13,930 bases of DNA, taken from NCBI GenBank assembly GCA_002480345.1, contig DLBY01000078.1, positions 7,047 to 20,976 of the forward strand, given 5' to 3'. The position numbers and the translations under genes were made by a program. The stretch comes from Phycisphaerales bacterium UBA7812 (GTDB lineage: Bacteria > Planctomycetota > Phycisphaerae > Phycisphaerales > UBA1924). The notes below the pieces were generated by a model. That model saw nothing but the letters and a program-made list of their open reading frames with translations. It ran no database searches and was not told the origin of the DNA. Position 1 is the first letter of the stretch. Each line of letters opens with the position of its first letter. Positions 1 through 7,320 of the stretch are shown in pieces.

Positions 1-2844
1 AACTTCATGGCGGGCAGCGTCTCGTCCACCGGCAAGCGAGCGGTCGGCGAAGCGCGGGGCGATATCTGGACCGCGCCGGCAGAGAGCGGCCCGGTCCGGC
101 AGATCACCAGCACTTCGGGCGCCGCGGAGCGGGCGCCGTCGTGGAGCCCCGACGGGCGCTGGATCGCCTACTTCAGCGACGAGGACGGCGAGTACGAGCT
201 CTACATCACCCAGTCCGACGGCAAAGGCGAGACACGCCAGATCACCGACGGGAACAAGACCTACTTCTACGGGTCGTATTGGGCGCCCGATTCCGAGTCG
301 ATCGTGCTCGCCGACAAGGCGGGCAATCTCCTGCTCGTGGACATCGAGTCCGGCGAGTCCACCCTGATCGACAAGGACCCCTGGGGCAATCCCGGGAGCG
401 TGGATTGGTCGGGGGATTCCCGCTGGATCACCTGGTCGCGTGCGAACGAGGAATCGCTGAACGGCGCGATCTGGGTCTACGACACCGAGACAGGCGAGAA
501 GCACCAGGTCACCAGCGGGTTCTTCAACGACACGAGCCCGGCGTTCAGCCGCAAGGGCGATTTCCTGTACTACGCGTCCGACCGGCGCTTCGCGAGCCCG
601 ATGTACGACCACATGGGGTCGACCTTCATCTATGCCAACACCGGGAGGCTGATCGCGGTTCCGCTCAACGATGAGGTCGAGAACCCGTGGCTCATCGAGC
701 CCGATGAGGAGACCTGGGAGGACGCCTCCGACGAGGACACGGGGGAGTCGGCCGACGACGCGGAGTCCTCCGATGAGAACGCGGACGGCGACGCCGAGGG
801 CGAGGCTGAAGGCGACGCGGCCGCCGAGAAGGATGCGAAGTACGAGGGGCTGAACACCGATCACCCGCTCTTCGGGAAGTGGGAGGGCAGCGCCAAGGGC
901 TTCGCGGCGCTGGGCATGCCCGAGGACGAGGTCGCCTTCACAATGTCGATCATCGTCGATGACGAGGGCACGATCATGGGCACCTCCGAGTCGCAGGGCG
1001 AGGAGAGCGGCCTGGGCGATGTCGTCAGGTGGGACGAGGGCAAGCAGGAGTTCTATCGCGAGCGCGCGCAGGGGCCGATCACGGTCGTCAGCCGGGGCAC
1101 CGTCAACGGCGACACCATGACCGGGACCTGGTCGATCGATGCGATGGGTGCGAGCGGAACCTGGGACGCGGAGCGTGTTTCGCGCGACTTCGACGAAGAG
1201 GAACTCGCCGAGCTCCGCGACAGCGACGAGGGCGGGGACGACGAGCCTGTCGAGATCGAACTCGAGGGGTTCGAGGCGCGGGGGATGGAGATCCCCGTCG
1301 CGCCGGGATCGTTCCGCAACCTCGCGTCCAACGACAGCGGGCAGCTGCTCTATGTCCGCTCGGGCATGCCCGGCTCGCCGCCCGCGATCAAGCTGGTGGA
1401 TGTCACGGATGACGAGCCCGAAGAGAAGACCGTGCTCGGTGGTGCCGGTGGGTTCGATATGTCGGGCGACCACAAGAAGCTCATCGCGATGGGCGCGGGA
1501 GGCGTCGCGATCGTGGATGCGAAGCCCGGGCAGTCGTTCGGGAAGGCGATCCGCATGACGGGCCTCCGGAAGATCGTCGATCCGCGCGAAGAGTGGGAGC
1601 AGATCTTCACAGACGCGTGGCGTCGCCAGCGCGACTTCTTCTATGTCGAGAACATGCACGGCGTCGATTGGGACGCGGTGTACGACCGCTACCACGCGAT
1701 GCTCGCGGATGCCGCGAGCCGGGAGGATGTGTCCTACATCATCGGCGAGATGATCGGCGAGTTGAATGTGGGGCACGCCTACTACTGGGGCGGCGATGTG
1801 GAAGGCCAGCCCAGCGAATCCGTCGGTCTGCTCGGTGCTGATTTCGAGCTCGCGAGCGAGACCGACGAACAGGGCAACATCCACAAGGCCTACAGGATCG
1901 CGAAGATCTACGAGGGCGCGCCGTGGGATTCGGATGCGCGGGGGCCGCTCAGCCAGCCCGGCATCGAGATCGACGAGGGCGATTACATCACGCATGTGAA
2001 CGGTGTCGCGATCGAAACCGACAAGGATCCGTGGGCCGCGTTCATCGGGCTCACCGGGCGCGACACGACGATCACCGTCAGGTCCGCGCTCGCGGGCGAC
2101 GAGGAAACCGTCAACGAGCGTGAGTACACGATCAAGCCGATCGGCAGCGAGTTCGATCTTCGTTATCGAGACTGGGTCGAGGACAATCGGCGTTATGTCG
2201 AGGAGGCCTCGTCGGGCAAGGTGGGCTACATCCATGTGCCCAACACGGGCGTCCAGGGGCAGAACGAGCTGTTCCGTCAGTTCTATGGGCAGATGGGCAA
2301 GGACGCGTTGATCGTCGACGAGCGGTGGAACGGCGGGGGTCAGATCCCGAACCGGTTCATCGAGTTGCTCGACCGACCGAGGACTAACTACTGGGCGCGC
2401 CGGGATGGCAAGGACTGGGCCTGGCCCATGGATAGCCACCAGGGGCCCAAGTGCATGCTGATCAACGGCATGGCGGGCTCCGGCGGTGATATGTTCCCCT
2501 GGCTCTTCAAGCACCACGAACTCGGCGCTCTCATCGGCACCCGCACATGGGGCGGTCTCGTCGGGATCTCGGGCGTGCCCCCGCTCATCGACGGCGGGTA
2601 CACCGCGGTGCCCAACTTCGGGTTCTATGAGACCGACGGCACCTGGGGCATCGAGGGACACGGCGTCGACCCCGACATCGAGGTCGTGGACAACCCGACC
2701 GAGCACGCCCGGGGGCGTCGTCCCCAGCTCGATATCGCGATCAACCACATGCTCGACGAGATCGAGAAGAACGGGTATGAGCCGCCCCGCAAGCCGCGTG
2801 ATCCGGTCCGGACCGGCGTCGGCATCGCGGAGGAAGACAAGTAA
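1..2844 (+). CDS. Tricorn-like S41 protease, 5'-truncated by the window edge
   Basis: The reading frame is already open at base 1, and the ATG at 7 is probably internal, because tricorn-family proteins are usually longer than 1,000 residues. Numbering from that ATG, residues 1-230 hold TolB/PD40-like beta-propeller blades (APSWSPDGRWIAY near residue 43). An acidic linker (about 231-281) leads into a beta-rich insert (about 288-391) rich in G-x-W motifs. A second acidic linker and the end of a propeller follow. The C-terminal half has the tricorn core domain with the likely catalytic His590 (NVGHAYYW), a PDZ domain (about 605-670), and the S41 nucleophile Ser825 in NGMAGSGGDMF. EGHGVDPDIEV supplies the expected acidic residue. 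The family degrades peptides, in bacteria often in the periplasm or membrane-anchored; the N-terminus that would show a signal peptide lies outside the window. Family assignment is firm; substrate is unknown. Confidence 0.92.
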   Translation, partial: NFMAGSVSSTGKRAVGEARGDIWTAPAESGPVRQITSTSGAAERAPSWSPDGRWIAYFSDEDGEYELYITQSDGKGETRQITDGNKTYFYGSYWAPDSESIVLADKAGNLLLVDIESGESTLIDKDPWGNPGSVDWSGDSRWITWSRANEESLNGAIWVYDTETGEKHQVTSGFFNDTSPAFSRKGDFLYYASDRRFASPMYDHMGSTFIYANTGRLIAVPLNDEVENPWLIEPDEETWEDASDEDTGESADDAESSDENADGDAEGEAEGDAAAEKDAKYEGLNTDHPLFGKWEGSAKGFAALGMPEDEVAFTMSIIVDDEGTIMGTSESQGEESGLGDVVRWDEGKQEFYRERAQGPITVVSRGTVNGDTMTGTWSIDAMGASGTWDAERVSRDFDEEELAELRDSDEGGDDEPVEIELEGFEARGMEIPVAPGSFRNLASNDSGQLLYVRSGMPGSPPAIKLVDVTDDEPEEKTVLGGAGGFDMSGDHKKLIAMGAGGVAIVDAKPGQSFGKAIRMTGLRKIVDPREEWEQIFTDAWRRQRDFFYVENMHGVDWDAVYDRYHAMLADAASREDVSYIIGEMIGELNVGHAYYWGGDVEGQPSESVGLLGADFELASETDEQGNIHKAYRIAKIYEGAPWDSDARGPLSQPGIEIDEGDYITHVNGVAIETDKDPWAAFIGLTGRDTTITVRSALAGDEETVNEREYTIKPIGSEFDLRYRDWVEDNRRYVEEASSGKVGYIHVPNTGVQGQNELFRQFYGQMGKDALIVDERWNGGGQIPNRFIELLDRPRTNYWARRDGKDWAWPMDSHQGPKCMLINGMAGSGGDMFPWLFKHHELGALIGTRTWGGLVGISGVPPLIDGGYTAVPNFGFYETDGTWGIEGHGVDPDIEVVDNPTEHARGRRPQLDIAINHMLDEIEKNGYEPPRKPRDPVRTGVGIAEEDK

Positions 2845-2891
2845 GCCCGCACCCGATTCCGTCGTTTGCGGACCTTGATCGACAGCCCGCG

Positions 2892-2920
2892 GCCCGGCGG
2901 CTCGCCCGCCGGGCTTTTTT
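2892..2920 (+). terminator. Rho-independent terminator of the protease gene
   Basis: A 9-bp perfect GC stem (2892-2900 paired with 2906-2914, loop CTCGC) is followed directly by six T residues at 2915-2920. It lies 47 bases after the protease stop codon and separates that gene from the ebo-like set. Confidence 0.93.
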
Positions 2921-2966
2921 CTGCGCCGTGATGGTGGGCGTGTCGTTCCCCCGCTCGCGGGGTCTC

Positions 2967-2972
2967 TACCCT
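2967..2972 (+). promoter_or_regulatory. Candidate -10 hexamer TACCCT for the ebo-like set
   Basis: TACCCT lies 12 bases before the ATG at 2985 and downstream of the terminator at 2892-2920, so any promoter for this gene must lie in this gap. The same hexamer occurs just before the MoxR gene at 8328-8333. No convincing -35 box is visible at 17 bp. The call depends on recurrence, not on a full promoter match. Confidence 0.35.
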
Positions 2973-2984
2973 CTTGACCCCTCT

Positions 2985-4160
2985 ATGCAGGACGACGCAT
3001 CCATCCGTGCCCCTTTCAGCGTTTCGTTCGAGCACCGCGTGTTCTTCACGCGAGGTGCGTTCGAACCCGCGAATAGTCTGCTCGCGGACTGCCTGGATCC
3101 GACCCGGGACCTCGCGGACGCAGTCGGCGGAGCTGCCGCCGAGGCGCGGGTCGCGTTCGTGCTCGACGCCGGGCTGGTGAACAAACGCCCGTCTCTCCCT
3201 GACGAGGCGGTTGCCTATGCAGAGGCGCACGAGGCGGTCCGTCTCGCCCATCCGCCGATGGTCGTCCCGGGGGGCGAGATCGCGAAGAACGAACCGACGA
3301 TCCTGCAGTCTGTGCTGCAGATGATCGAAACATCGCATCTCTGCCGCCGTTCCTACCTGATCGCGGTCGGAGGCGGGGCGTTGCTCGATCTCGCCGGGTA
3401 CGCCGCCTCGATCGCGCACCGGGGCATCCGTCTCGTGCGCCTCCCCTCAACCACGCTTGCCCAGGACGATTCGGGGGTGGGCGTCAAGAACGGGATCAAC
3501 GCGTTCGGCAAGAAGAACTTCCTTGGCGCGTTCGCGGTCCCGCATGCGGTGATCAACGACGCGGACTTGCTGGCAACCTTGTCCGCCCGCGATTGGCGGT
3601 CGGGGTTCTCGGAGGCGGTCAAGGTGGCGCTCGTCAAGGACGCGGGCTTCTTCGAGCAGATCGAACGCGCGGCTGCTTCGATCGCTGAACGCGATGCCGA
3701 AGCCGCGCAGCTGATCATCCGGCGCAGCGCCGAGCTCCACCTGCGTCACATCACCGAGGGTGGCGACCCGTTCGAACTCACCGAAGCCCGCCCGCTCGAT
3801 TTCGGACACTGGAGCGCGCACAAACTCGAGCAGCTCTCCGGTTACGAACTCCGCCACGGCGAAGCGGTCGCGATCGGAGTCGCGCTGGATTCGGTCTACT
3901 CATCGCTCGCGGGCGACCTGACCGCTCCGGAGGCGGACCGCGTGCTCGCGGTGCTCCGAGCCCTCGGGTTCGAACTCGATCACCCGCTGCTCGATGATCC
4001 GCGATTGCTCGACGGACTCGAAGAGTTTCGAGAGCATCTGGGGGGCGGGCTCACGATCTCTCTGCTCAACTCGATCGGCGACGCCCGCGACGCGCACGAG
4101 ATCGACCCCGCGGTGGTCCGTCTCGCGATCGAGCGACTCCGTGGCACGACCCGGGCGTGA
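2985..4160 (+). CDS. eboD: 3-dehydroquinate-synthase-like enzyme of the ebo type
   Basis: A 391-residue sugar-phosphate cyclase of the dehydroquinate synthase fold. Visible motifs are the NAD-binding stretch AVGGGALLDLAGY, the substrate loop PSTTLAQDDSGVGVKNGIN, the FSEAVKVALVKD helix, and the metal-binding region LDFGHWSAHKLE followed by LRHGEAVAIGVALD. The DFGHWSAHKLE variant, in place of AroB-like NFGHTFGHAIE, together with the TatD-like and EboE-like neighbours, points to EboD and not to the shikimate-pathway AroB. I chose the ATG at 2985; the in-frame ATG at 2928 begins only 7 bases after the upstream terminator, and the extra 19 residues look non-coding. The exact substrate of EboD proteins is not established. 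It is the first gene of the set, and the next gene begins 56 bases after its stop. Confidence 0.85.
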   Translation: MQDDASIRAPFSVSFEHRVFFTRGAFEPANSLLADCLDPTRDLADAVGGAAAEARVAFVLDAGLVNKRPSLPDEAVAYAEAHEAVRLAHPPMVVPGGEIAKNEPTILQSVLQMIETSHLCRRSYLIAVGGGALLDLAGYAASIAHRGIRLVRLPSTTLAQDDSGVGVKNGINAFGKKNFLGAFAVPHAVINDADLLATLSARDWRSGFSEAVKVALVKDAGFFEQIERAAASIAERDAEAAQLIIRRSAELHLRHITEGGDPFELTEARPLDFGHWSAHKLEQLSGYELRHGEAVAIGVALDSVYSSLAGDLTAPEADRVLAVLRALGFELDHPLLDDPRLLDGLEEFREHLGGGLTISLLNSIGDARDAHEIDPAVVRLAIERLRGTTRA

Positions 4161-4184
4161 CAGGAACCGGGCCCGGCTGGTCAC

Positions 4185-4190
4185 TACGCT
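4185..4190 (+). promoter_or_regulatory. Candidate -10 hexamer TACGCT
   Basis: TACGCT sits in the 56-base gap before the small gene at 4217 and resembles the hexamers at 2967 and 8328. It could be an internal promoter, but the gap is short and readthrough from the upstream gene is just as likely. No clear -35 box is seen. Confidence 0.2.
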
Positions 4191-4216
4191 TCTCTCAGCA
4201 AAGCCGGAGTTGCCCC

Positions 4217-4555
4217 ATGCCACCGATTCCCCTCGACAAACAGCAGGTCCTCGACCTCTACTTCCTTGAGCACCGTGCCAAGCTGCTCGATCTCGCCGCG
4301 TTCCTCGATCGGTACGACCGGGCCGGGGGGGCGGGAGATTTCCGGATCGAGGTCTTCCGCGAGGCGGTGAAGATCCTGTCCGAAGACGCTCCCGAACGGG
4401 CCCGGCGGGTACAGGAGGCCTTCTCGGATCACTCGATCGAGCCCATCCCGACCGCCCCCGGCAAAGGCGCCGTCGGCGCTCAACCACCCGCGAAGAGTGG
4501 GGGCACGCCCTCGGATGCGGAGACTTCCGACTCAAACGGTAGAGGTGCGTTGTGA
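4217..4555 (+). CDS. Small unrecognised protein inside the ebo-like set
   Basis: A 112-residue protein that I do not recognise. Residues 1-75 look like a soluble helical domain with charged amphipathic stretches (LDKQQVLDLYFLEHRAKLLD, then FRIEVFREAVKIL and RARRVQEAF). The last 35 or so residues are a Gly/Pro/Ala/Ser-rich tail that looks disordered. There is no signal peptide or membrane segment. The start at 4217 is supported by GGAG at 4205-4208, eight bases upstream. A GTG at 4157 overlapping the previous stop would add 20 implausible residues. Its stop overlaps the GTG start of the TatD-like gene (GTGA, 4552-4555), so the two are probably translationally coupled. It occupies a place where an Ebo accessory protein would fit, but it is much shorter than typical EboA and shows no clear likeness to it. 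Confidence 0.75.
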   Translation: MPPIPLDKQQVLDLYFLEHRAKLLDLAAFLDRYDRAGGAGDFRIEVFREAVKILSEDAPERARRVQEAFSDHSIEPIPTAPGKGAVGAQPPAKSGGTPSDAETSDSNGRGAL

Positions 4556-5355
4556 AATACATCGACCCCCACATCCACATGGTCAGCCGCACCACCGACG
4601 ACTACCACAACATGGCACTCGCCGGCTGCGTCGCCATCACCGAGCCCGCCTTCTGGGCCGGCTACGACCGCTCAAGCCCCCAGGGCTTCTACGACTACTA
4701 CCGTCTGCTCACCGAGACCGAGCCCAAGCGTGCCGCGGCCTACGGCATCAACCACCACTGCTGGCTCTGCATCAACCCCAAAGAAGCCGAGGACCCCGCC
4801 TTCGCCCGCGAAGTCATCGAACTCATCCCCGAGTTCCTCGACAAACCGGGCGTGCTCGGCGTCGGTGAGATCGGGCTCAACAAGAACTCGAAAAACGAAC
4901 TCACCATCCTCGAAGAACAGATCGCCCTCGCCGCCAAGCACAACCAACTCGTCCTCGTCCACACGCCCCACCTCGAAGACAAGCTCAAGGGCACGAAACT
5001 CATCATCGACGCGATCAAACGGAACGGGACGATCGACCCGGGACGCGTCCTCATCGACCATGTCGAAGAACACACCGTCGATCTCGTGCTCAGCGAGGGC
5101 TTCTGGGCCGGCATGACGCTGTACCCAGACACCAAGTGCACCCCTCAGCGGGCCGCGGACATCATCGAGATGTGCGGCACCGAACGCCTCTGGATCAACT
5201 CCGCGGGCGACTGGGGGCACAGCGATCCGCTCGCCGTCCCCAAGTGCCGCCTCGAGATGAAACGCCGGGGCCATACCGAAGAGACCATCGACACGATCTC
5301 GTACCACAACCCGATGAAGTTCCTGAGCCAGAGCGGCAAGTTCAACGCGGGCTGA
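4552..5355 (+). CDS. eboB: TatD-like metal-dependent hydrolase of the ebo type
   Basis: A 267-residue amidohydrolase-fold (TIM-barrel) protein. The first metal motif DPHIHM gives His7 and His9. Other likely metal or active-site residues are Glu106 in GVGEIGLNK, His137 in VHTPH, His170 in LIDHVEEHT, and Asp220 in NSAGDWGHSDP. This order matches the TatD family, but the Trp-rich early segment and the NSAGDWGHSD motif are typical of the ebo-linked branch and not of DNase TatD. The GTG start is supported by AGAGG at 4541-4545 with a 6-base spacer and by its 4-base overlap with the small gene. Codon choice shifts here toward C-ending codons (GCC, ATC, CTC) and the plus strand becomes C-rich, unlike the two genes upstream. 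Its chemical substrate is unknown. Placing it as EboB follows from its neighbours. Confidence 0.85.
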   Translation: MKYIDPHIHMVSRTTDDYHNMALAGCVAITEPAFWAGYDRSSPQGFYDYYRLLTETEPKRAAAYGINHHCWLCINPKEAEDPAFAREVIELIPEFLDKPGVLGVGEIGLNKNSKNELTILEEQIALAAKHNQLVLVHTPHLEDKLKGTKLIIDAIKRNGTIDPGRVLIDHVEEHTVDLVLSEGFWAGMTLYPDTKCTPQRAADIIEMCGTERLWINSAGDWGHSDPLAVPKCRLEMKRRGHTEETIDTISYHNPMKFLSQSGKFNAG

Positions 5356-5407
5356 TCACAACCACCGGTCACCACCAAAGAGCCCCCGGCGGGAGCCGGG
5401 GGACTCC
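5355..5407 (+). repeat. Repeat unit copy 1 (ATCACAACC ... hairpin ... ACTCC)
   Basis: It starts at the last base of the TatD-like stop codon with ATCACAACC, then a 12-base filler, then CAAAGAGCCCCCGGCG and GAGCCGGGGGACTCC. The unit at 6691-6731 has the same ordered blocks with no filler. The two copies differ in the hairpin only at the loop base 5392/6716. Confidence 0.7.
5380..5406. terminator. Hairpin after the TatD-like gene, copy 1 of a repeated element
   Basis: GAG plus CCCCCGGC (5380-5390) pairs with GCCGGGGG plus CTC (5395-5406), with a GGGA loop and one bulged A at 5403. GTTTTAC follows a few bases later, so it may terminate weakly or act as an mRNA-stabilising stem between two genes of the same set. 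The almost identical hairpin at 6704-6730 shares the flanking sequence. Confidence 0.6.
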
Positions 5408-5471
5408 GGGTTTTACACCACCCCCGTTCCCTCGCTTGTGCGAGGTGCTCGCAACACTCCGGAGCCCGGAC

Positions 5472-6689
5472 ATGCGCGACAAACTCGGCCCCGGCACCAC
5501 GCTCTCCTACTGCACGAATGTCCACGCCTGTGCATCGATTAACGACATCATCGCCTCGTTGACCCAGGACGCCGCCGAGGTCAGACGCCGCGTCTGCCCC
5601 CATGACCAACTCGGGATCGGCCTCTGGATCCCCGCGAAACCACCACGCTTCGGCGAGACCATTGGCACGGCCGTGAGCCTGCTCAGAATGAGCCGCAGGC
5701 AAAGCGACAGATCACTGGCACGACTCCGAGCCGCTTTCGATGATCTCGGGCTCGCCGCGGTGACATGCAATGCCTTCCCCCTTTACGACTTCCATCAGAG
5801 CGTGGTTAAACACACTGTCTACGAGCCGGACTGGACGAGCACCTACCGGGCGGCGCACACATCCGCCCGAGTCGCGATACTCGACCAGTTGAACCCGGAT
5901 CAACACGGATGCTCCGTCTCGACGCTCCCAATCGGTTGGCGTGAGAGCAGGAACGCCGACGCGGAACGCAGCGAAATCGCGGCGTTCCACCTCAGGGAAG
6001 CCGTCCGTTTCCTGGCGAAATTCAGCGAAGACTTCGGCGTGGACTCGACAATCGACCTCGAACCCGAGCCAGGCTGCATCCTCGACACCGCCGACGATGT
6101 CATCGCTTTTTTCGACGAACACCTCCCCGACGAGATCCACCGCAAGCACATCGGCGTCTGCCACGACATCTGCCACGCCGCCGTGATGTTCGAGGACCAG
6201 CGCGAGGTCCTCCGCCGCTACGCCGAGGCGGGCATCCGTGTGAACAAGGTCCAGATTTCCTCCGCCCTCGATGTCGATGTGCACACGATCGGCTATGACG
6301 CCGCACTTGAACACCTTCTCGACTTCGTCGAGCCGCGATATCTCCATCAGACGGGGTTTATGAAGGACGGCGAGTTCCGATTGGTGGAAGACCTTCCTGA
6401 CGCATTGTGGCGGTTCGCTGAGGATGCCTCGGCGGGTTCGACCCCCGACCGCCTCCGCGTCCACTTCCATGTCCCGATCTACCTCGACTCGATCGGCCCG
6501 CTCGGCACCACCAACGACCAGATCGCCGAGGCCATCGCCGCCGCCCGGGAGTACCACGACACCAAGCACTTCGAGGTGGAGACCTACGCCTGGGGCGTCC
6601 TCCCCGACGACCTCAAGCGCGACACCCTCGCGGAGGGCATCGCCGACGAACTCAAGTGGGTCCTCAACACCTGCGGCCACATCACTTGA
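5472..6689 (+). CDS. eboE: EboE-like TIM-barrel metabolite traffic protein
   Basis: A 405-residue protein of the xylose-isomerase/AP-endonuclease TIM-barrel superfamily. The N-terminal LSYCTNVHA motif is the hallmark of the EboE branch. Likely metal or active-site residues lie in DLEPEPGCIL (Glu197, Glu199), GVCHDICHAAVMFED (His231, Asp232, His235), KVQISSAL, VHFHVPIYL (His331, His333) and FEVETYAWGVLP. The ATG at 5472 is preceded by GGAG at 5461-5464 with a 7-base spacer; the frame upstream of it is only the shadow of the preceding gene. In cyanobacteria the ebo genes are needed to deliver a scytonemin precursor to the periplasm; many bacteria carry them for unknown products. The gene is separated from the TatD-like gene by 116 bases that hold a hairpin. 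No eboC- or eboF-like gene follows; the next gene is convergent. Confidence 0.88.
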   Translation: MRDKLGPGTTLSYCTNVHACASINDIIASLTQDAAEVRRRVCPHDQLGIGLWIPAKPPRFGETIGTAVSLLRMSRRQSDRSLARLRAAFDDLGLAAVTCNAFPLYDFHQSVVKHTVYEPDWTSTYRAAHTSARVAILDQLNPDQHGCSVSTLPIGWRESRNADAERSEIAAFHLREAVRFLAKFSEDFGVDSTIDLEPEPGCILDTADDVIAFFDEHLPDEIHRKHIGVCHDICHAAVMFEDQREVLRRYAEAGIRVNKVQISSALDVDVHTIGYDAALEHLLDFVEPRYLHQTGFMKDGEFRLVEDLPDALWRFAEDASAGSTPDRLRVHFHVPIYLDSIGPLGTTNDQIAEAIAAAREYHDTKHFEVETYAWGVLPDDLKRDTLAEGIADELKWVLNTCGHIT

Positions 6690-6690
6690 A

Positions 6691-6731
6691 ATCACAACCC
6701 AAAGAGCCCCCGGCGCGAGCCGGGGGACTCC
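6691..6731 (+). repeat. Repeat unit copy 2
   Basis: ATCACAACC (6691-6699) is followed at once by CAAAGAGCCCCCGGCG and then GAGCCGGGGGACTCC (6717-6731). It begins one base after the EboE-like stop codon, mirroring copy 1 after the TatD-like gene. Confidence 0.7.
6704..6730. terminator. Shared hairpin between convergent genes, copy 2 of a repeated element
   Basis: GAG plus CCCCCGGC (6704-6714) pairs with GCCGGGGG plus CTC (6719-6730), loop GCGA, bulged A at 6727. It sits 14 bases after the EboE-like stop and 16 bases from the end of the convergent SseB-like gene, so it can serve both strands. The T-run on the minus strand is short (CTCTTT), so termination strength is uncertain. Confidence 0.65.
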
Positions 6732-6746
6732 TATCGCTCCTGCCCC

Positions 6747-7145
6747 TCACGCCCCCGCCAAGTGCACCACCCGCCGGATCGCCACCGTCGCCGACCCCTT
6801 CCCATCGTTAAAGTGCGCCGACCCCACCCCATGGTCGGTCAGGAAGTTCAGATACTCCACCGCATCGCCGACCGGCATATGCAGCACGCAGCACTTCTTG
6901 CCCTTCGCTCCGAGATGGTCCCGGTACCCTTCCGCCCGGCTCTCATCAGTGAACACCAGCACCCGGTGCCCGTCCGTCCCCGCCGCGACCATGGGCTCGG
7001 GCTCATCCGGCGCATCCGGCGGGCTCACCCCGATGAAGTACCAGTGGCTCAGGTCCAACGCCGCGCGCACGAACGCGTCCTCACCAGCCTTGTTCCGTGC
7101 ATCCGCCGCCCCGATCGCCAGCGCGTCGAAATCCGCATTGTTCAT
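6747..7145 (-). CDS. Small SseB-like protein of unknown function
   Basis: A 132-residue soluble protein. The N-terminal helix region (ALAIGAADARNKAGEDAFVRA) is followed by HWYFIGV, then DGHRVLVFTDESRAEGYR, a strand region KCCVLHMPV, and GVGSAHFNDG. This order (helix; strand; VFT-[DS]-E; then a G-V-x-x-x-x-x-N-x-G turn) resembles the SseB N-terminal-type fold, but the match is loose and made by eye. No catalytic residues, signal peptide or membrane segment are apparent. The ATG has a purine-rich stretch (GGAAAGGGG) upstream. It ends against the shared hairpin at 6704-6730 and is convergent with the EboE-like gene. It is transcribed in the same direction as the flagellin, but a terminator at 7237-7260 separates them, so it is probably its own unit. 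Confidence 0.72.
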   Translation of the reverse strand: MNNADFDALAIGAADARNKAGEDAFVRAALDLSHWYFIGVSPPDAPDEPEPMVAAGTDGHRVLVFTDESRAEGYRDHLGAKGKKCCVLHMPVGDAVEYLNFLTDHGVGSAHFNDGKGSATVAIRRVVHLAGA

Positions 7146-7167
7146 GGTGTGCCCCTTTCCGGACCTC

Positions 7168-7173
7168 AGCCTA
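7168..7173 (-). promoter_or_regulatory. Candidate -10 hexamer TAGGCT for the SseB-like gene
   Basis: Read on the minus strand, TAGGCT lies 22 bases before the ATG, similar in form and spacing to the TACCCT and TACGCT hexamers found before other genes in this window. No convincing -35 partner is visible. Confidence 0.25.
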
Positions 7174-7230
7174 CCGCATTCCGTCTCGGGGTCTTCCTGT
7201 CACGGCGGGTCTCCGGTTCTTGGCCCCAAA

Positions 7231-7260
7231 CAAACACACCCCCGGCGGCTGCCGAGGGTG
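7231..7260 (-). terminator. Rho-independent terminator of the flagellin gene
   Basis: On the minus strand a 10-pair stem with one mismatch (7251-7260 with 7237-7246, loop of four) is followed by TGTTTGTTTG. It lies 60 bases downstream of the flagellin stop codon. Confidence 0.85.
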
Positions 7261-7320
7261 CGCGCGAAGGGGATTGGATTCCGGGTCCAATGCCCCGCGA
7301 GAGTGTCGAGGCGGAGCCGT

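Noticed and set aside
2928..2984. Upstream ATG as the start of the EboD-like gene
   Set aside because: It begins 7 bases after the T-run of the preceding terminator, leaving no room for a promoter, and adds residues unlike the family.
2985..4160. Calling the dehydroquinate-synthase-like gene aroB
   Set aside because: The metal-site region reads DFGHWSAHKLE and the neighbours are EboB- and EboE-like, which fits EboD better than the shikimate enzyme.
4672..5307. A 211-codon open frame antisense to the TatD-like gene
   Set aside because: Fully contained shadow of a gene with intact metal-binding motifs.
5712..6695. A 327-codon open frame antisense to the EboE-like gene
   Set aside because: It crosses the EboE stop and has a Val/Glu/Asp-rich composition typical of complementary shadows; EboE motifs on the plus strand are strong.
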